The translations under genes and the position numbers were made by a program. A stretch of DNA of 64,000 nt from Phascolarctobacterium_A sp902463975. GTDB lineage: Bacteria > Bacillota > Negativicutes > Acidaminococcales > Acidaminococcaceae. The stretch lies in contig NZ_CABQHJ010000001.1 of the NCBI RefSeq assembly GCF_902463975.1, positions 1-64,000 of the forward strand, given 5' to 3'. How positions within the stretch are numbered: position 1 is the stretch's first letter; each line of letters opens with the position of its first letter. This document shows, piece by piece, positions 26,923 to 35,127 of this stretch. The notes under the pieces were generated by a model. It made no database searches. It was not told the origin of the DNA and saw only the letters and a list, made by a program, of their open reading frames with translations.

Positions 26923-26955
26923 CGAACAAACTGTGAAGTTTGCCGTTGTATGTTT
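26915..26955 (-). terminator. Terminator after the fumarate reductase flavoprotein gene
   Basis: An 11-bp stem AACATACAACG/CGTTGTATGTT has T-rich tails on both strands: TTTTGTTTT on minus, T6 on plus. It closes the flavoprotein transcript and faces the toxin module. Confidence 0.75.
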
Positions 26956-26973
26956 TTTATTTCTCTTCTGTTT

Positions 26974-28581
26974 TTACCTTACATCTCTGCCATGAGTATA
27001 AACCGGCAGCAACTTCGGCGACAGCTCGCCCTGCACGCCAGCAGCCTTTTCTTCCTCAGCGTAGCGACGTACATGCTCCAGGCTCAGCTTGCCCAGCTTG
27101 ACGCTCTTCGCTGCTTCGGCAGCCTTAGTACCAGCAATGCGGCCAAAGACGATGATATCTAGCAGGCTGTTGCCCATCAAACGGTTAGTACCGTGAATGC
27201 CGCCAACAGCTTCACCGGCAACAAACAATCCCGGCAGCTTAGTTTCCGCATCCTTGTCAATAAGAATACCGCCGTTTTGGTAATGCAGCGTCGGATAAAT
27301 CAAAATCGGTTCCTTGCGCAGGTCAATGCCGAACTTAGCATACATGCGCAGCATACCCGGAATGCGTTTGGCAATCGTGCCTTCGCCGTGCAGCATTTCA
27401 ATCAGCGGTGTGTCGAGCCACAGCGCCACGCCGTCGAGCGCCTTCACGCCCTTGCCGCGGGCAGTACACTCACGAATAATAGACGCAGCCGCCACATCAC
27501 GGGTTTCCAGCGGATGCATAAAGATTTCGCCTTCGCTGTTTACGAGCTGCGCACCAATCGAGCGCACCTTTTCGGTAACCAGCGCACCATAAATCTGCGC
27601 CGGATAAGCAACACCCGTCGGATGATATTGAATAGCATCCGCATAAATCAGCGGCGCACCGGCACGGTATGCCATAACAAGGCCGTCAGCAGTTGCACCG
27701 TAATGATTAGATGTCGGGAAACCCTGATAATGCAAGCGTCCTGCACCACCGGTTGCCATGATTACGCATTTTGCGCGTACAACCTTGTACTCCTGCGCGT
27801 CAAAATCCCACAGCACCGCACCGGCAGTTTTGCCCTCTTCGTCGAGCAGCAGCTCGACTGCGGGTGAAAACTCCAGCACAGGAATACGGCGGTTCTGCAC
27901 CTCGTCACGCAGCACACGCATGATTTCAGCACCGGTGTAATCGGCGCAAGCATGCATACGCTTACGGCTCGTGCCGCCGCCATGCGTCGTCACCATAGTG
28001 CCGTCCTGTTCCTTGTCAAACATTACGCCCAGCTTGCTCAGCCAGTCAATCGCCAACGGTCCGTTGGTTACCAGTTCTTCCAACAGCTCGGGAATATTTT
28101 TGTAGTGACCGCCGCCAAAGGCATCCAGATAATGCTGCGCCGGGGAATCGTTGCCCTTATCCGCAGCCTGAATACCACCTTCGGCCATCATGGTGTTGGC
28201 ATCGCCCATACGCAGCTTGGTAACTACGAGGACGTTTGCACCGCCGTTATGTGCTTCCAACGCAGCGGAAGCACCGGCGCCGCCGCCACCGATAACCAGA
28301 ACATCAACGTCATAGTCCACTTTTTCCAAATCAAGCTCCACATCCTGCAGACGGCTTTTGCCCTCCAGCAGCTGTGCCAATTCTACCGGCACCTTCTGTC
28401 CCTTGTTGGGACCAACCTCCAAAACCTTGAAGCCCTTTGAGCTGTAGTCCGGATGGAACTCCTTCAGCAGCTCTTCCTTTTCATCTGCCGTAAAGCGTTC
28501 GATAGAAGCGTGCAGACGTTGGGCACGGGTAGCTTCAACCTTAGCCATAGATTTTAACATATCTTCAGTAAATGCACTCAC
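26974..28581 (-). CDS. frdA: Fumarate reductase/succinate dehydrogenase flavoprotein, soluble type
   Basis: This is a 535-residue FAD protein for fumarate/succinate interconversion. After an unusual about 90-residue N-terminal extension comes the FAD-binding VLVIGGGGAGASAALEA. The dicarboxylate residues of FrdA/SdhA are all visible: HPTG, TEKVR (Thr, Glu, Arg), ETRD (Arg), the His of LHYQNGG and Arg of GTNRLMGNSL. The His that binds FAD covalently in E. coli FrdA (RSHT) is replaced by ANT, so FAD should be non-covalent. No membrane anchor gene accompanies it. It follows the Fe-S subunit by 14 bp and lies downstream of the Hdr-Flx genes, suggesting soluble electron supply. Confidence 0.9.
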   Translation of the reverse strand: MSAFTEDMLKSMAKVEATRAQRLHASIERFTADEKEELLKEFHPDYSSKGFKVLEVGPNKGQKVPVELAQLLEGKSRLQDVELDLEKVDYDVDVLVIGGGGAGASAALEAHNGGANVLVVTKLRMGDANTMMAEGGIQAADKGNDSPAQHYLDAFGGGHYKNIPELLEELVTNGPLAIDWLSKLGVMFDKEQDGTMVTTHGGGTSRKRMHACADYTGAEIMRVLRDEVQNRRIPVLEFSPAVELLLDEEGKTAGAVLWDFDAQEYKVVRAKCVIMATGGAGRLHYQGFPTSNHYGATADGLVMAYRAGAPLIYADAIQYHPTGVAYPAQIYGALVTEKVRSIGAQLVNSEGEIFMHPLETRDVAAASIIRECTARGKGVKALDGVALWLDTPLIEMLHGEGTIAKRIPGMLRMYAKFGIDLRKEPILIYPTLHYQNGGILIDKDAETKLPGLFVAGEAVGGIHGTNRLMGNSLLDIIVFGRIAGTKAAEAAKSVKLGKLSLEHVRRYAEEEKAAGVQGELSPKLLPVYTHGRDVR

Positions 28582-28595
28582 CTTGCCGCACCTCC

Positions 28596-29270
28596 TTATT
28601 TTTCAATCTCACGCTTGTTATACAGGTCTTTGATTTCGTCCAAAGGCATATTTTTCAGCTTTTCCAGCAGCGTTACATAATCGCCGTTTTCAATTTCGGC
28701 AACACGTTTAGCCAGATGCTCGCACTTCGGCGCAATATATTTGCCCGTCAGGCGACGGCACAGCAGGCCGACAGCGCTGTGGCTGATTTGCGCCGGGCAG
28801 CGGGATGCGCAGATATTGCAGCCAACGCAGTCAAAGGAAGCATGTGCTGCCTTCTCATATTCGCCGCGCTGAGCGTAAGCAATATACTGCATAACATTCA
28901 GGCCCTGCGGACAGCCCTTCGTGCAGGCATTGCAGCCGATGCAGCTGAAAATTTCCGGATACAGTTGACCGACAATATTATCGCTTGCCTTAATCTCTTC
29001 GATATTAAAGGTGCGCTTGTTAATCGGGAAGGAATCAATCTTGCCAACGCACATGCCTTCCTCAACCTTCGTCTGGCAGGAAAGCACAACCTTCAGCTCC
29101 GTACTGCCCTTCAGGCGATAAATTACTGCACAGGCTCCGCAAAAGCCGCTGCGGCAGCCGCAGCCGCGCACCAGCTTAAAGCCTGCATATTCCATGGCAT
29201 CCATAATGGTCAGGGTTGCCGGGACACTGTACTTTTTGCCCAGCAGGTAAACAGTTACCATTTCTTCCAT
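28596..29270 (-). CDS. frdB: Fumarate reductase iron-sulfur subunit, 2Fe-2S plus two 4Fe-4S
   Basis: This is a 224-residue electron-transfer subunit. The N-terminal ferredoxin-type domain has CGCRSGFCGAC and a later single Cys (LSCQT) for a [2Fe-2S] cluster. The C-terminal part has two full CX2CX2CX3CP sets, CIGCNACTKGCP near 110 and CVGCNICASRCP near 148. Ordinary FrdB has one 4Fe-4S and one 3Fe-4S, so this is closer to HdrC/TfrB-type wiring. It is the first gene of the frdB-frdA pair. It is separated from the Hdr-Flx genes by the repeat-rich 570-bp gap, with a normal GGAG ribosome site. Confidence 0.88.
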   Translation of the reverse strand: MEEMVTVYLLGKKYSVPATLTIMDAMEYAGFKLVRGCGCRSGFCGACAVIYRLKGSTELKVVLSCQTKVEEGMCVGKIDSFPINKRTFNIEEIKASDNIVGQLYPEIFSCIGCNACTKGCPQGLNVMQYIAYAQRGEYEKAAHASFDCVGCNICASRCPAQISHSAVGLLCRRLTGKYIAPKCEHLAKRVAEIENGDYVTLLEKLKNMPLDEIKDLYNKREIEK

Positions 29271-29377
29271 ATTTTTGCTCCTTATATTTTCTTCTCCAAA
29301 AAATGTATTTCAGAATTACAACGCTAAAATCCGCTATAAACGAAATAGTTTCATTACGAGCCATTAATATATCGTGG

Positions 29378-29411
29378 ATTGCTTCTGATAGAAACGATAT
29401 ATTTATGGTGA
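29378..29411 (+). repeat. 34-bp direct repeat, first copy
   Basis: It begins ATTGCTTCTGA and ends ACGATATATTTATGGTGA. It matches 29686-29719 with about four mismatches. The pair brackets two palindromic segments of about 275 bp in total. Confidence 0.75.
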
Positions 29412-29412
29412 C

Positions 29413-29545
29413 GCCCCCTTCCGCCTCGCTACGCTCGGCACCTTCCCCAAGGGGCAGGCAAGACTAATAGCTTTTTCGTTAAACTTCATTAGCACATTCT
29501 TGGTTCCCCCTCGGGGGAACTGTCGCGCTAGCGACTAAAGGGGGC
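29413..29545. repeat. 133-bp imperfect palindrome bounded by GCCCCCTT/AAGGGGGC
   Basis: The outer ends are perfect 8-bp inverted copies. Inside, TTCCCC.AAGGGG and TTCCCCCTCGGGGGAA hairpins and CGCTAGCG-like pieces mirror each other. The layout is like a small non-coding mobile palindrome (MITE/REP-like). Confidence 0.65.
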
Positions 29546-29561
29546 ATGCATAGCAATTTTA

Positions 29562-29660
29562 GCAAATAAGTGCTTGGAAGCACAGGAACAAGGGTACGTA
29601 ACTTTCTGTTACCATCTGACAAATTTTACCGAAGTTCCGTCTTGCTTCCGCACGAAATTT
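29562..29660. repeat. About 100-bp imperfect palindrome
   Basis: The left arm GCAAATAAGTGCTTGGAAGC pairs imperfectly with the right arm GCTTCCGCACGAAATTTGC, with further pairing around AGGAAC/GTTCC. It lies between the first palindrome and the second 34-bp repeat. Confidence 0.55.
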
Positions 29661-29685
29661 GCGTTATGCCAAAAGGCATAGGAAA

Positions 29686-29719
29686 ATTGCTTCTGACTGG
29701 AACGATATATTTATGGCGA
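29686..29719 (+). repeat. 34-bp direct repeat, second copy
   Basis: It begins ATTGCTTCTGA and ends ACGATATATTTATGGCGA; partner of 29378-29411. Confidence 0.75.
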
Positions 29720-29735
29720 GGCACAAAATTTATTT

Positions 29736-29838
29736 ATGACTGGCAAGAGTGCGTCAGATGCGAGTAAAAGCGACGACGGCGTACTGGAGGTACGTCGAGG
29801 AGCTTTTGGGAAGCAGATGGCGTGCTATCGCCGGTCAT
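29736..29838. repeat. 103-bp long hairpin directly after the FlxA-like stop codon
   Basis: The ends are ATGACTGGC and GCCGGTCAT (one mismatch). Inside, AAAAGC pairs with GCTTTT and the apex is GTAC-TGGAG-GTAC with flanking CGAC/GTCG. The outer arms pair over about 16 positions if G-U pairs are allowed. It begins 2 bp past the stop codon, so it would fold in the mRNA 3' end. Confidence 0.7.
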
Positions 29839-29839
29839 A

Positions 29840-30676
29840 TCAATATTCGTCCGGCATCTCGTCCAGCTCATCGCAAGTAAATACCGGCCCGTCCTTGCAC
29901 ACATACTTCTTGCCGATATTGCAGCGACCGCACTTGCCCACGCCGCACTTCATGCGCAGCTCCAGCGTCGTATAAACCTGCTTCTTCTCAAAGCCCATCT
30001 CAATCAACACCGCCAGGCACAGCTTAATCATAATCGGCGGACCGCACAGCAGCACCGTCTTATCCGGCGTAAACTTCAGGTCCTTCAGGAAGTTCGGCAC
30101 AAAGCCTACATTGCCCGTCCAGCCCTCCTGCGCACGGTCAATCGTCAGATGCACGCGCGTATTCTTTTGCGACGGCCACACATTCGTCAGCTCATCGTAA
30201 CGCACAAAATCTTCCTTACTGCGTGCGCCGTAAACAACATCAATACTGCCGTAATCGTCACGCTTATCCAACATATAATTGATGACACTGCGCAGCGGCG
30301 CCAAACCGATACCACCGGCAATAAACAGTAAATCCTTGCCCTTCAATTTATCCTCGACAGGAAAATGATTGCCGTAAGGTCCGCGTACCGCTATCTGCTG
30401 ACCGGGTTCAATATCAAAATGCAAAAAGTTCGTAATCGAGCCGCAGCGTTTAATGCTGAACTCCATATATTTTTCGTTCGTCGGAGAGGAGGTAATGGAA
30501 AAAATCGCCTCACCCTTACCGGGAACAGAAAGAATAGCGCATTGTCCCGGCAGATGCTCAAACAGCTTACCACCGCCGATTTTCTCCACGCGGAAGGTTT
30601 TTACATCAGCTGTTTCCGTGCAGATATCCATCACCACGCCAATCTGCGGAATCAAGGTATCCTGACAATTACACAT
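29840..30676 (-). CDS. FAD/NAD(P)-binding oxidoreductase with C-terminal 2Fe-2S (FlxA/HydG-like)
   Basis: This is a 278-residue ferredoxin-NAD reductase-like protein. The FAD domain has the TADVKTFRVEK and FEHLPGQCAILSVPG segments. The NAD domain has LLFIAGGIGLAPLRSV near 120 and VLLCGPPIMIK near 205. The C-terminus has a [2Fe-2S] motif CGVGKCGRCNIGKKYVC. This is the layout of sulfhydrogenase gamma, AsrB and FlxA proteins. In this operon it is the likely NAD(H) entry point to the Hdr complex. It overlaps the upstream Fe-S gene by 8 bp and ends 2 bp before the long hairpin. Confidence 0.87.
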   Translation of the reverse strand: MCNCQDTLIPQIGVVMDICTETADVKTFRVEKIGGGKLFEHLPGQCAILSVPGKGEAIFSITSSPTNEKYMEFSIKRCGSITNFLHFDIEPGQQIAVRGPYGNHFPVEDKLKGKDLLFIAGGIGLAPLRSVINYMLDKRDDYGSIDVVYGARSKEDFVRYDELTNVWPSQKNTRVHLTIDRAQEGWTGNVGFVPNFLKDLKFTPDKTVLLCGPPIMIKLCLAVLIEMGFEKKQVYTTLELRMKCGVGKCGRCNIGKKYVCKDGPVFTCDELDEMPDEY

Positions 30677-31727
30677 CCTGCTTCACCTCCGCTTTTTCCA
30701 AGGCCTTGGCAACCTTGACAATATTCAGCTGCACCGGACACTTTTGCAGGCAACGTCCGCAGCCGACGCAAGCATATTCACCCTCATTGTTTTCAGGGAA
30801 ATATACCAGCTTATGCATATAACGCTGGCGGAAGCGCTCCACCTTCGTCTTACGCGGGCTGCCATGCGCCATCAGCGTAAAATCCTTCGCCATGCAGCTG
30901 TCCCAGCAGCGATAGCGTTGCGTGCGCTCTTCCGTCTCCTGATAATCGCGGATATCATAGCAATGACAGGTGGGACACACATAGGTGCAGGTGCAGCAGG
31001 ACAAGCAGCCTGCAGCCAGCTGCTCCCAGATTTTGCTGTTGAATATCTTCAGCTCATCCTCAGTCAGCTCGTCATTTACCTCGAAATCATGCAAAGGCAG
31101 TACACTCAAAATTTTCTGCGTCTGCTCCTTTTGTTCGCCGACTGCTTTTGCAGAAGCAGCTTCCGCCTCAGCCAGCACACCGCCATCAACAAGCTGCGCT
31201 GTCAGCTCCTCGCCCTTGGCAGTCACAGCCTGCCAGCAAAGCTCCTCGCCTGCCAGCCAGGTCTGCACATCCGTCTCCGGAGCGCCTGCGTCAATGCCAA
31301 AGGCATGGCAGAAGCAAGTTTCTTCGGGAGCACTGCAGCCTAAGCCGATAAGCACACATTGCTCGCGTCTTGTTTTGTAATATGTATCAACAGGCGCTTT
31401 CAAAAACACCTTATCCAAAATTTTAAAGCTGCGCGCATCGCAGGCACGCACGCCCATGACGATAGTCACGCCGGCAGGCGGAATATTTTGCTCTAGCGCC
31501 AGCTCCTTGCCGCTCGTCTTAAAGGTCAGCAGATTTTCTACCTGCGGAAAGAAAACATCCTTCACGCTACGGTTTGTCAGCGGCGCATCCAGTGCAACCT
31601 CCGCATCCTCGCGATACGGTGCAAAGTCCACATGACCGCTCTTGTTCTTGCAGGGCAGCAGTAGCGTACCGATATTTTGTAAGGCTGCATATAACTTCGG
31701 CAGCTTCTCCTTTGCTATCTTATACAT
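30669..31727 (-). CDS. 4Fe-4S dicluster protein (FlxB/HydB/AsrA-like)
   Basis: This is a 352-residue soluble iron-sulfur protein of the sulfhydrogenase-beta/AsrA family. The middle has VRACDARSFKILDKVFL typical of the family. The C-terminal part carries two cluster sites, CLSCCTCTYVCPTC near 240 and CVGCGRCLQKCP near 330. It overlaps both neighbours (8 bp on each side), showing tight translational coupling. Role: electron wire between the FAD/NAD subunit and the Hdr subunits. AsrA of sulfite reductase has the same fold, but no siroheme subunit is present here. Confidence 0.82.
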   Translation of the reverse strand: MYKIAKEKLPKLYAALQNIGTLLLPCKNKSGHVDFAPYREDAEVALDAPLTNRSVKDVFFPQVENLLTFKTSGKELALEQNIPPAGVTIVMGVRACDARSFKILDKVFLKAPVDTYYKTRREQCVLIGLGCSAPEETCFCHAFGIDAGAPETDVQTWLAGEELCWQAVTAKGEELTAQLVDGGVLAEAEAASAKAVGEQKEQTQKILSVLPLHDFEVNDELTEDELKIFNSKIWEQLAAGCLSCCTCTYVCPTCHCYDIRDYQETEERTQRYRCWDSCMAKDFTLMAHGSPRKTKVERFRQRYMHKLVYFPENNEGEYACVGCGRCLQKCPVQLNIVKVAKALEKAEVKQDV

Positions 31728-32709
31728 GCTGCTCCCTCCCTTCTACCGCACTGTTGGCCTCGGGATCATTCTGCTTAAAGCTTACCTGCGGTGCAGGTGT
31801 TTCACTGTCCGCACCGGCCTGATACTGGCCGAAGAAGCTGTTGATATCCTTCATAAACTTCATATTCAGCAGCTCCAGATGAATTCCCTGCGGACAAACG
31901 CGCGCACATTCACCGCAGCCGGTGCAGCGACCCGCAACGTGGAAGGCACGGATGATATGATACATCTGCTCTTCAACATCGTCGGCATACGCCTTCCCTG
32001 CTACCGGAGTATCTGGCTTATCAAAAATGCATTGCTCACAGCTGCACGCCGGGCAGATATCACGGCAGGCATTGCAGCGGATGCACTTGGAAAGCTCGCT
32101 TTGCCAAAAGGAGAAGCGCTCCTCGGGGTTCATCGCTTCAATCTCCTTGACCTTAGCGAATTTATCGCCGGTGAACTGCGGTACAGGCAGCGGCTCGGCC
32201 AGCTCCTCGTCCGCAATTTTATAAGCTGCGCCCTTGCACATCAGACATTTGTTCAGCAGCACGTCAGCCTTTGCCAGACGCTTTTCGCCATAGGCAGTGT
32301 TGACAACAACCTCGTCACCGTCCACGCTCACGCTGATGATGCCCTTAACGCCGGCAGCCTTAATCTTGTTGATATCCAGCATCCCGCTGCAGGGAGTGCC
32401 GATGGCGTAAACAAGCTCACGCTTAATACGGTTATCCTTCAGCAGCTGGTTTACTCCGTATGTATCACAGGGCTTTAAGAAAACTGCTGTCTTCTTTCCT
32501 GCATGGCTTGTTTCGATTAAATATTTGCAGAGATTGGCAGGGCAGAACTCGTTATAGACAAGCTTGTCGCATTCGTCCGCACTGCTTACGGCTGCAGGTG
32601 TGTTATCGTAAAAGAATTCGCCTGCCTGCCATGCCAGCACACGCTCTACTGTGCCCTCTGCCAACAGCTCAGCTGCACGCTTCTGCAGCAGCTTTTCTAT
32701 TTTTTGCAT
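31720..32709 (-). CDS. 4Fe-4S protein with FrhB-like N-terminus (FlxC-like)
   Basis: This is a 329-residue soluble protein. The first half resembles the coenzyme F420 hydrogenase beta/FrhB fold (VFLKPCDTYGVNQLLKD, IGTPCSGMLD, CLMCKG). The second half has CIRCNACRDICPACSC and CTGCGECARVCP cluster motifs. It overlaps the MvhD-like gene by 13 bp and the next Fe-S gene by 8 bp. With its neighbours it fits the FlxB/FlxC pair of Flx-Hdr complexes; the assignment of letters is by architecture. Confidence 0.78.
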   Translation of the reverse strand: MQKIEKLLQKRAAELLAEGTVERVLAWQAGEFFYDNTPAAVSSADECDKLVYNEFCPANLCKYLIETSHAGKKTAVFLKPCDTYGVNQLLKDNRIKRELVYAIGTPCSGMLDINKIKAAGVKGIISVSVDGDEVVVNTAYGEKRLAKADVLLNKCLMCKGAAYKIADEELAEPLPVPQFTGDKFAKVKEIEAMNPEERFSFWQSELSKCIRCNACRDICPACSCEQCIFDKPDTPVAGKAYADDVEEQMYHIIRAFHVAGRCTGCGECARVCPQGIHLELLNMKFMKDINSFFGQYQAGADSETPAPQVSFKQNDPEANSAVEGREQHV

Positions 32710-33134
32710 CGCAAATCCCTCAACTTTACATTCTCACCCAATGCCGCAATATGCTCGGCAAAATCGTTCATCACCTGTGCAAAGCGTGCGCCCTCGGCCG
32801 CACTAACCCATTCCACACGGAAGCGTTCACCAGCCACTCCCAGATAATCAAGCATACTGAGCAGCAGCGTCATACGACGACGCGCATAATAGTTGCCGGT
32901 AGAATAATGGCAGTCACCGGGGTGACAGCCGCACATGATTACACCGTCCGCGCCACGCTGAAAAGCGCGCAGGATAAAGAGCGGATTCACTCTGCAGGAG
33001 CAGGGAACCTTGATGATTTTGATATTAGCAGGATAATGCTTGCGAGCCGTTCCGGCGCCGTCAGCACCGGCATAGCTGCACCAGTTGCAGCAGAAGGCCA
33101 CGATTTTCGGTTCAAAATTTTTCTTCTCTAGCAT
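32697..33134 (-). CDS. MvhD/FlxD-like hydrogenase delta-type iron-sulfur protein
   Basis: This is a 145-residue protein of the MvhD family, which hands electrons to HdrA. The Cys pattern is typical: FCCNWCSYAGAD near 15, PCSCRVNP near 50, and CGCHPGDCHYSTGNYYA near 80. MvhD normally carries a [2Fe-2S] centre. It lies directly after hdrA (7-bp overlap). No hydrogenase large or small subunit genes are near, so electrons should come from the FAD/NAD subunit, not from H2. Confidence 0.88.
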   Translation of the reverse strand: MLEKKNFEPKIVAFCCNWCSYAGADGAGTARKHYPANIKIIKVPCSCRVNPLFILRAFQRGADGVIMCGCHPGDCHYSTGNYYARRRMTLLLSMLDYLGVAGERFRVEWVSAAEGARFAQVMNDFAEHIAALGENVKLRDLRCKK

Positions 33135-35116
33135 AATGCATCCACCTCTGCCAGAATTTGTTGATTAGTAAAGCCCTGCAAATCCATAGCACCGCAGGGG
33201 CAGGCTACCGTGCAGGCACCGCAGCCCTGGCACAGCGCATTGTTTACCACAGCAACGGTGCGTGTTTCGCGCACGCCCAGCTTAGTGATAACCTGCTTGC
33301 TCTCGCCAGTAATCGCACCATAGGGGCAGACATGCGTGCAAGCCAGACAGCCGCTGCAAATGCTTGTATCGCACTGCGCAGTGCAGGGGTTCGTCAGCAG
33401 CTTATCCTTCGCCAGCAGGCCGACCACCTTAACAGCCGCTGCACCGGCCTGTGAAACAGTTTCCGGAATATCCTTCGGTCCCTGGCACATACCGCTCAGG
33501 AAAATGCCTGCTGTCGGACTTTCAACCGGACGCAGCTTCGGATGCGCCTCTACGTAAAAGTCATCGTTGTCAATGCTGGCAGTCAGCATCGTCGCCAGCT
33601 TGCGCGCATCGGGAGAAGGCTGTACAGCCGTTGCCAGCACTACTAAATCAGGATTCAGCATCAGCTTGCGGCCGCTGTTCAAATCGCTGGCAAAAACCGT
33701 CAGCTTGCCATCGCCGTCAACAACAACCTTGCCTACCTGACCGCGTACATAATGCACACCGTACTCCTCCACTGCACGGCGTTGGAACTCGTCAAAGCCC
33801 TTGCCCGGAGTACGTACATCTATATAAAATACAGTTACATCCACATCAGGATATTTTTCGCGGATATACATCGCATGCTTGGCATTATACATGCAGCAGA
33901 TTTTGCTGCAGTAGCTCTTGCCGCGACCGCTCACATCACGCGAGCCTACGCAGGAAACGATAATAACCTTCTTCGGCTCCTTGCCGGTAGACGGACAAAC
34001 AAGATGTCCTTCGGTCGGACCAGCCGCATTCGTCAGACGCTCCAGCTCCAGTGAGGTGATAACATCCTTGCTGGCACCGTAGCCATATTCGCCAAACTTA
34101 TCGAGAGAAATCGTTTTAAAGCCTGTTGCCAATACAATTGCACCGTATTTTTCCGTGATCAGCTCATCGGTCTGCGTATAATCAATTGCTCCTGCCGGAC
34201 AAACCTTGGAGCAGATACCGCATTTACCTGTCTTGAACTTGATGCAGGCCTCACGGTCGATAACAGGCACCTTAGGAATGGCCTGCGCAAAGGGAATATA
34301 GATTGCGCCGCGATTCTTCAGTCCCATATCGAATTCACTCGGAGTTTTGCGGGACGAACATTTTTCGGTACAGATGCCGCAGCCGCTGCACATATCAGCC
34401 TTCACGCTGCGTGCCTTTTTGCGGATGGTCACATCGAAATTACCCACGAAACCGCTTACGCTTTCTACCTCGCTATAGGTATAGAGCGTAATATTTTCAT
34501 GGTTTGCTGCATCCACCATCTTCGGTGTCAGGATGCAGGCAGAGCAGTCGAGTGTTGGGAAGGTTTTGTCAAGCTGCGCCATACGGCCGCCGATTGTCGG
34601 CTCCTTCTCCACAATGTCTACCTTGTAGCCTGCCTCGGCAATATCCAGCGCCGTCTGAATACCGGCAATACCGCCGCCGATAACCAGTGCGCGCTTCACC
34701 ACCTGGCTTTCACTAGGCTTCAGCGCTCCGTTAAAGCGCACCTTGGCAATTGCTGCCTTGGCTAATTTAATCGCCTTCGCTGTCGCTTCGGCCTTATCCT
34801 TCAGCACCCAGGAGCACTGCTCACGGATGTTGGCAATCTCCACCATGTAGGGATTGATGCCAACTCCCTCCGCACATTTGCGGAAGGTTGCCTCATGCAT
34901 ACGCGGCGAGCAGCTGCAGACAACAAGTCTGTCCAGCTTATAATCAGCCACAGCCTTGCGAATAAGCTCCTGGCCCTGCTCGGAGCACATATATTTATAA
35001 TCGATGGCATAAGCAACGTCCGGAATTTGGCGCACTGCCTCTACCACCTGGGCAACATCTACCGTGCCGGCGATGTTGCTGCCACACCAACAAACAAAAA
35101 CACCAATCTTTTGCAC
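33128..35116 (-). CDS. hdrA: Heterodisulfide reductase subunit A-like flavoprotein
   Basis: This 662-residue HdrA is the flavin-bifurcating subunit. The N-terminal domain starts GVFVCWCGSNIAGTVDV. The FAD Rossmann motif VIGGGIAGIQTALDIAEAG lies near 150, then the signature LDCSACILTPKM near 195. Iron-sulfur sites are CSGCGICTEKCS near 240, CGICSKVCPAG near 300, and two C-terminal ferredoxin sets CSGCLACTHVCP and CQGCGACTVACP (about 585-650). The length matches HdrA of methanogens and Flx-Hdr systems. It is cytoplasmic. It lies 11 bp after hdrC and overlaps the MvhD-like gene. Confidence 0.93.
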   Translation of the reverse strand: MQKIGVFVCWCGSNIAGTVDVAQVVEAVRQIPDVAYAIDYKYMCSEQGQELIRKAVADYKLDRLVVCSCSPRMHEATFRKCAEGVGINPYMVEIANIREQCSWVLKDKAEATAKAIKLAKAAIAKVRFNGALKPSESQVVKRALVIGGGIAGIQTALDIAEAGYKVDIVEKEPTIGGRMAQLDKTFPTLDCSACILTPKMVDAANHENITLYTYSEVESVSGFVGNFDVTIRKKARSVKADMCSGCGICTEKCSSRKTPSEFDMGLKNRGAIYIPFAQAIPKVPVIDREACIKFKTGKCGICSKVCPAGAIDYTQTDELITEKYGAIVLATGFKTISLDKFGEYGYGASKDVITSLELERLTNAAGPTEGHLVCPSTGKEPKKVIIVSCVGSRDVSGRGKSYCSKICCMYNAKHAMYIREKYPDVDVTVFYIDVRTPGKGFDEFQRRAVEEYGVHYVRGQVGKVVVDGDGKLTVFASDLNSGRKLMLNPDLVVLATAVQPSPDARKLATMLTASIDNDDFYVEAHPKLRPVESPTAGIFLSGMCQGPKDIPETVSQAGAAAVKVVGLLAKDKLLTNPCTAQCDTSICSGCLACTHVCPYGAITGESKQVITKLGVRETRTVAVVNNALCQGCGACTVACPCGAMDLQGFTNQQILAEVDALC

Positions 35117-35127
35117 GTAGCTTCCCC

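Larger units (their letters stand above)
29271..29839. other. 569-bp gene-free gap made of palindromes and direct repeats
   Basis: It lies between the Flx-like and fumarate reductase genes. It contains a 34-bp direct repeat pair and three long imperfect palindromes listed separately. No coding frame looks real. Whether transcription reads through to frdB is unclear. Confidence 0.7.

Noticed and set aside
27193..27867. 224-codon plus-strand open frame
   Set aside because: Lies entirely opposite the fumarate reductase flavoprotein, no ribosome site, unlikely composition; a shadow frame.
29840..31727. FlxA/FlxB-like genes read as anaerobic sulfite reductase AsrA/AsrB
   Set aside because: No siroheme AsrC subunit follows, and the genes overlap mvhD-like and hdrABC genes, which favours the Flx-Hdr reading.
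31642..32478. 278-codon plus-strand open frame
   Set aside because: Opposite two well-supported iron-sulfur genes; the product lacks any recognised pattern.
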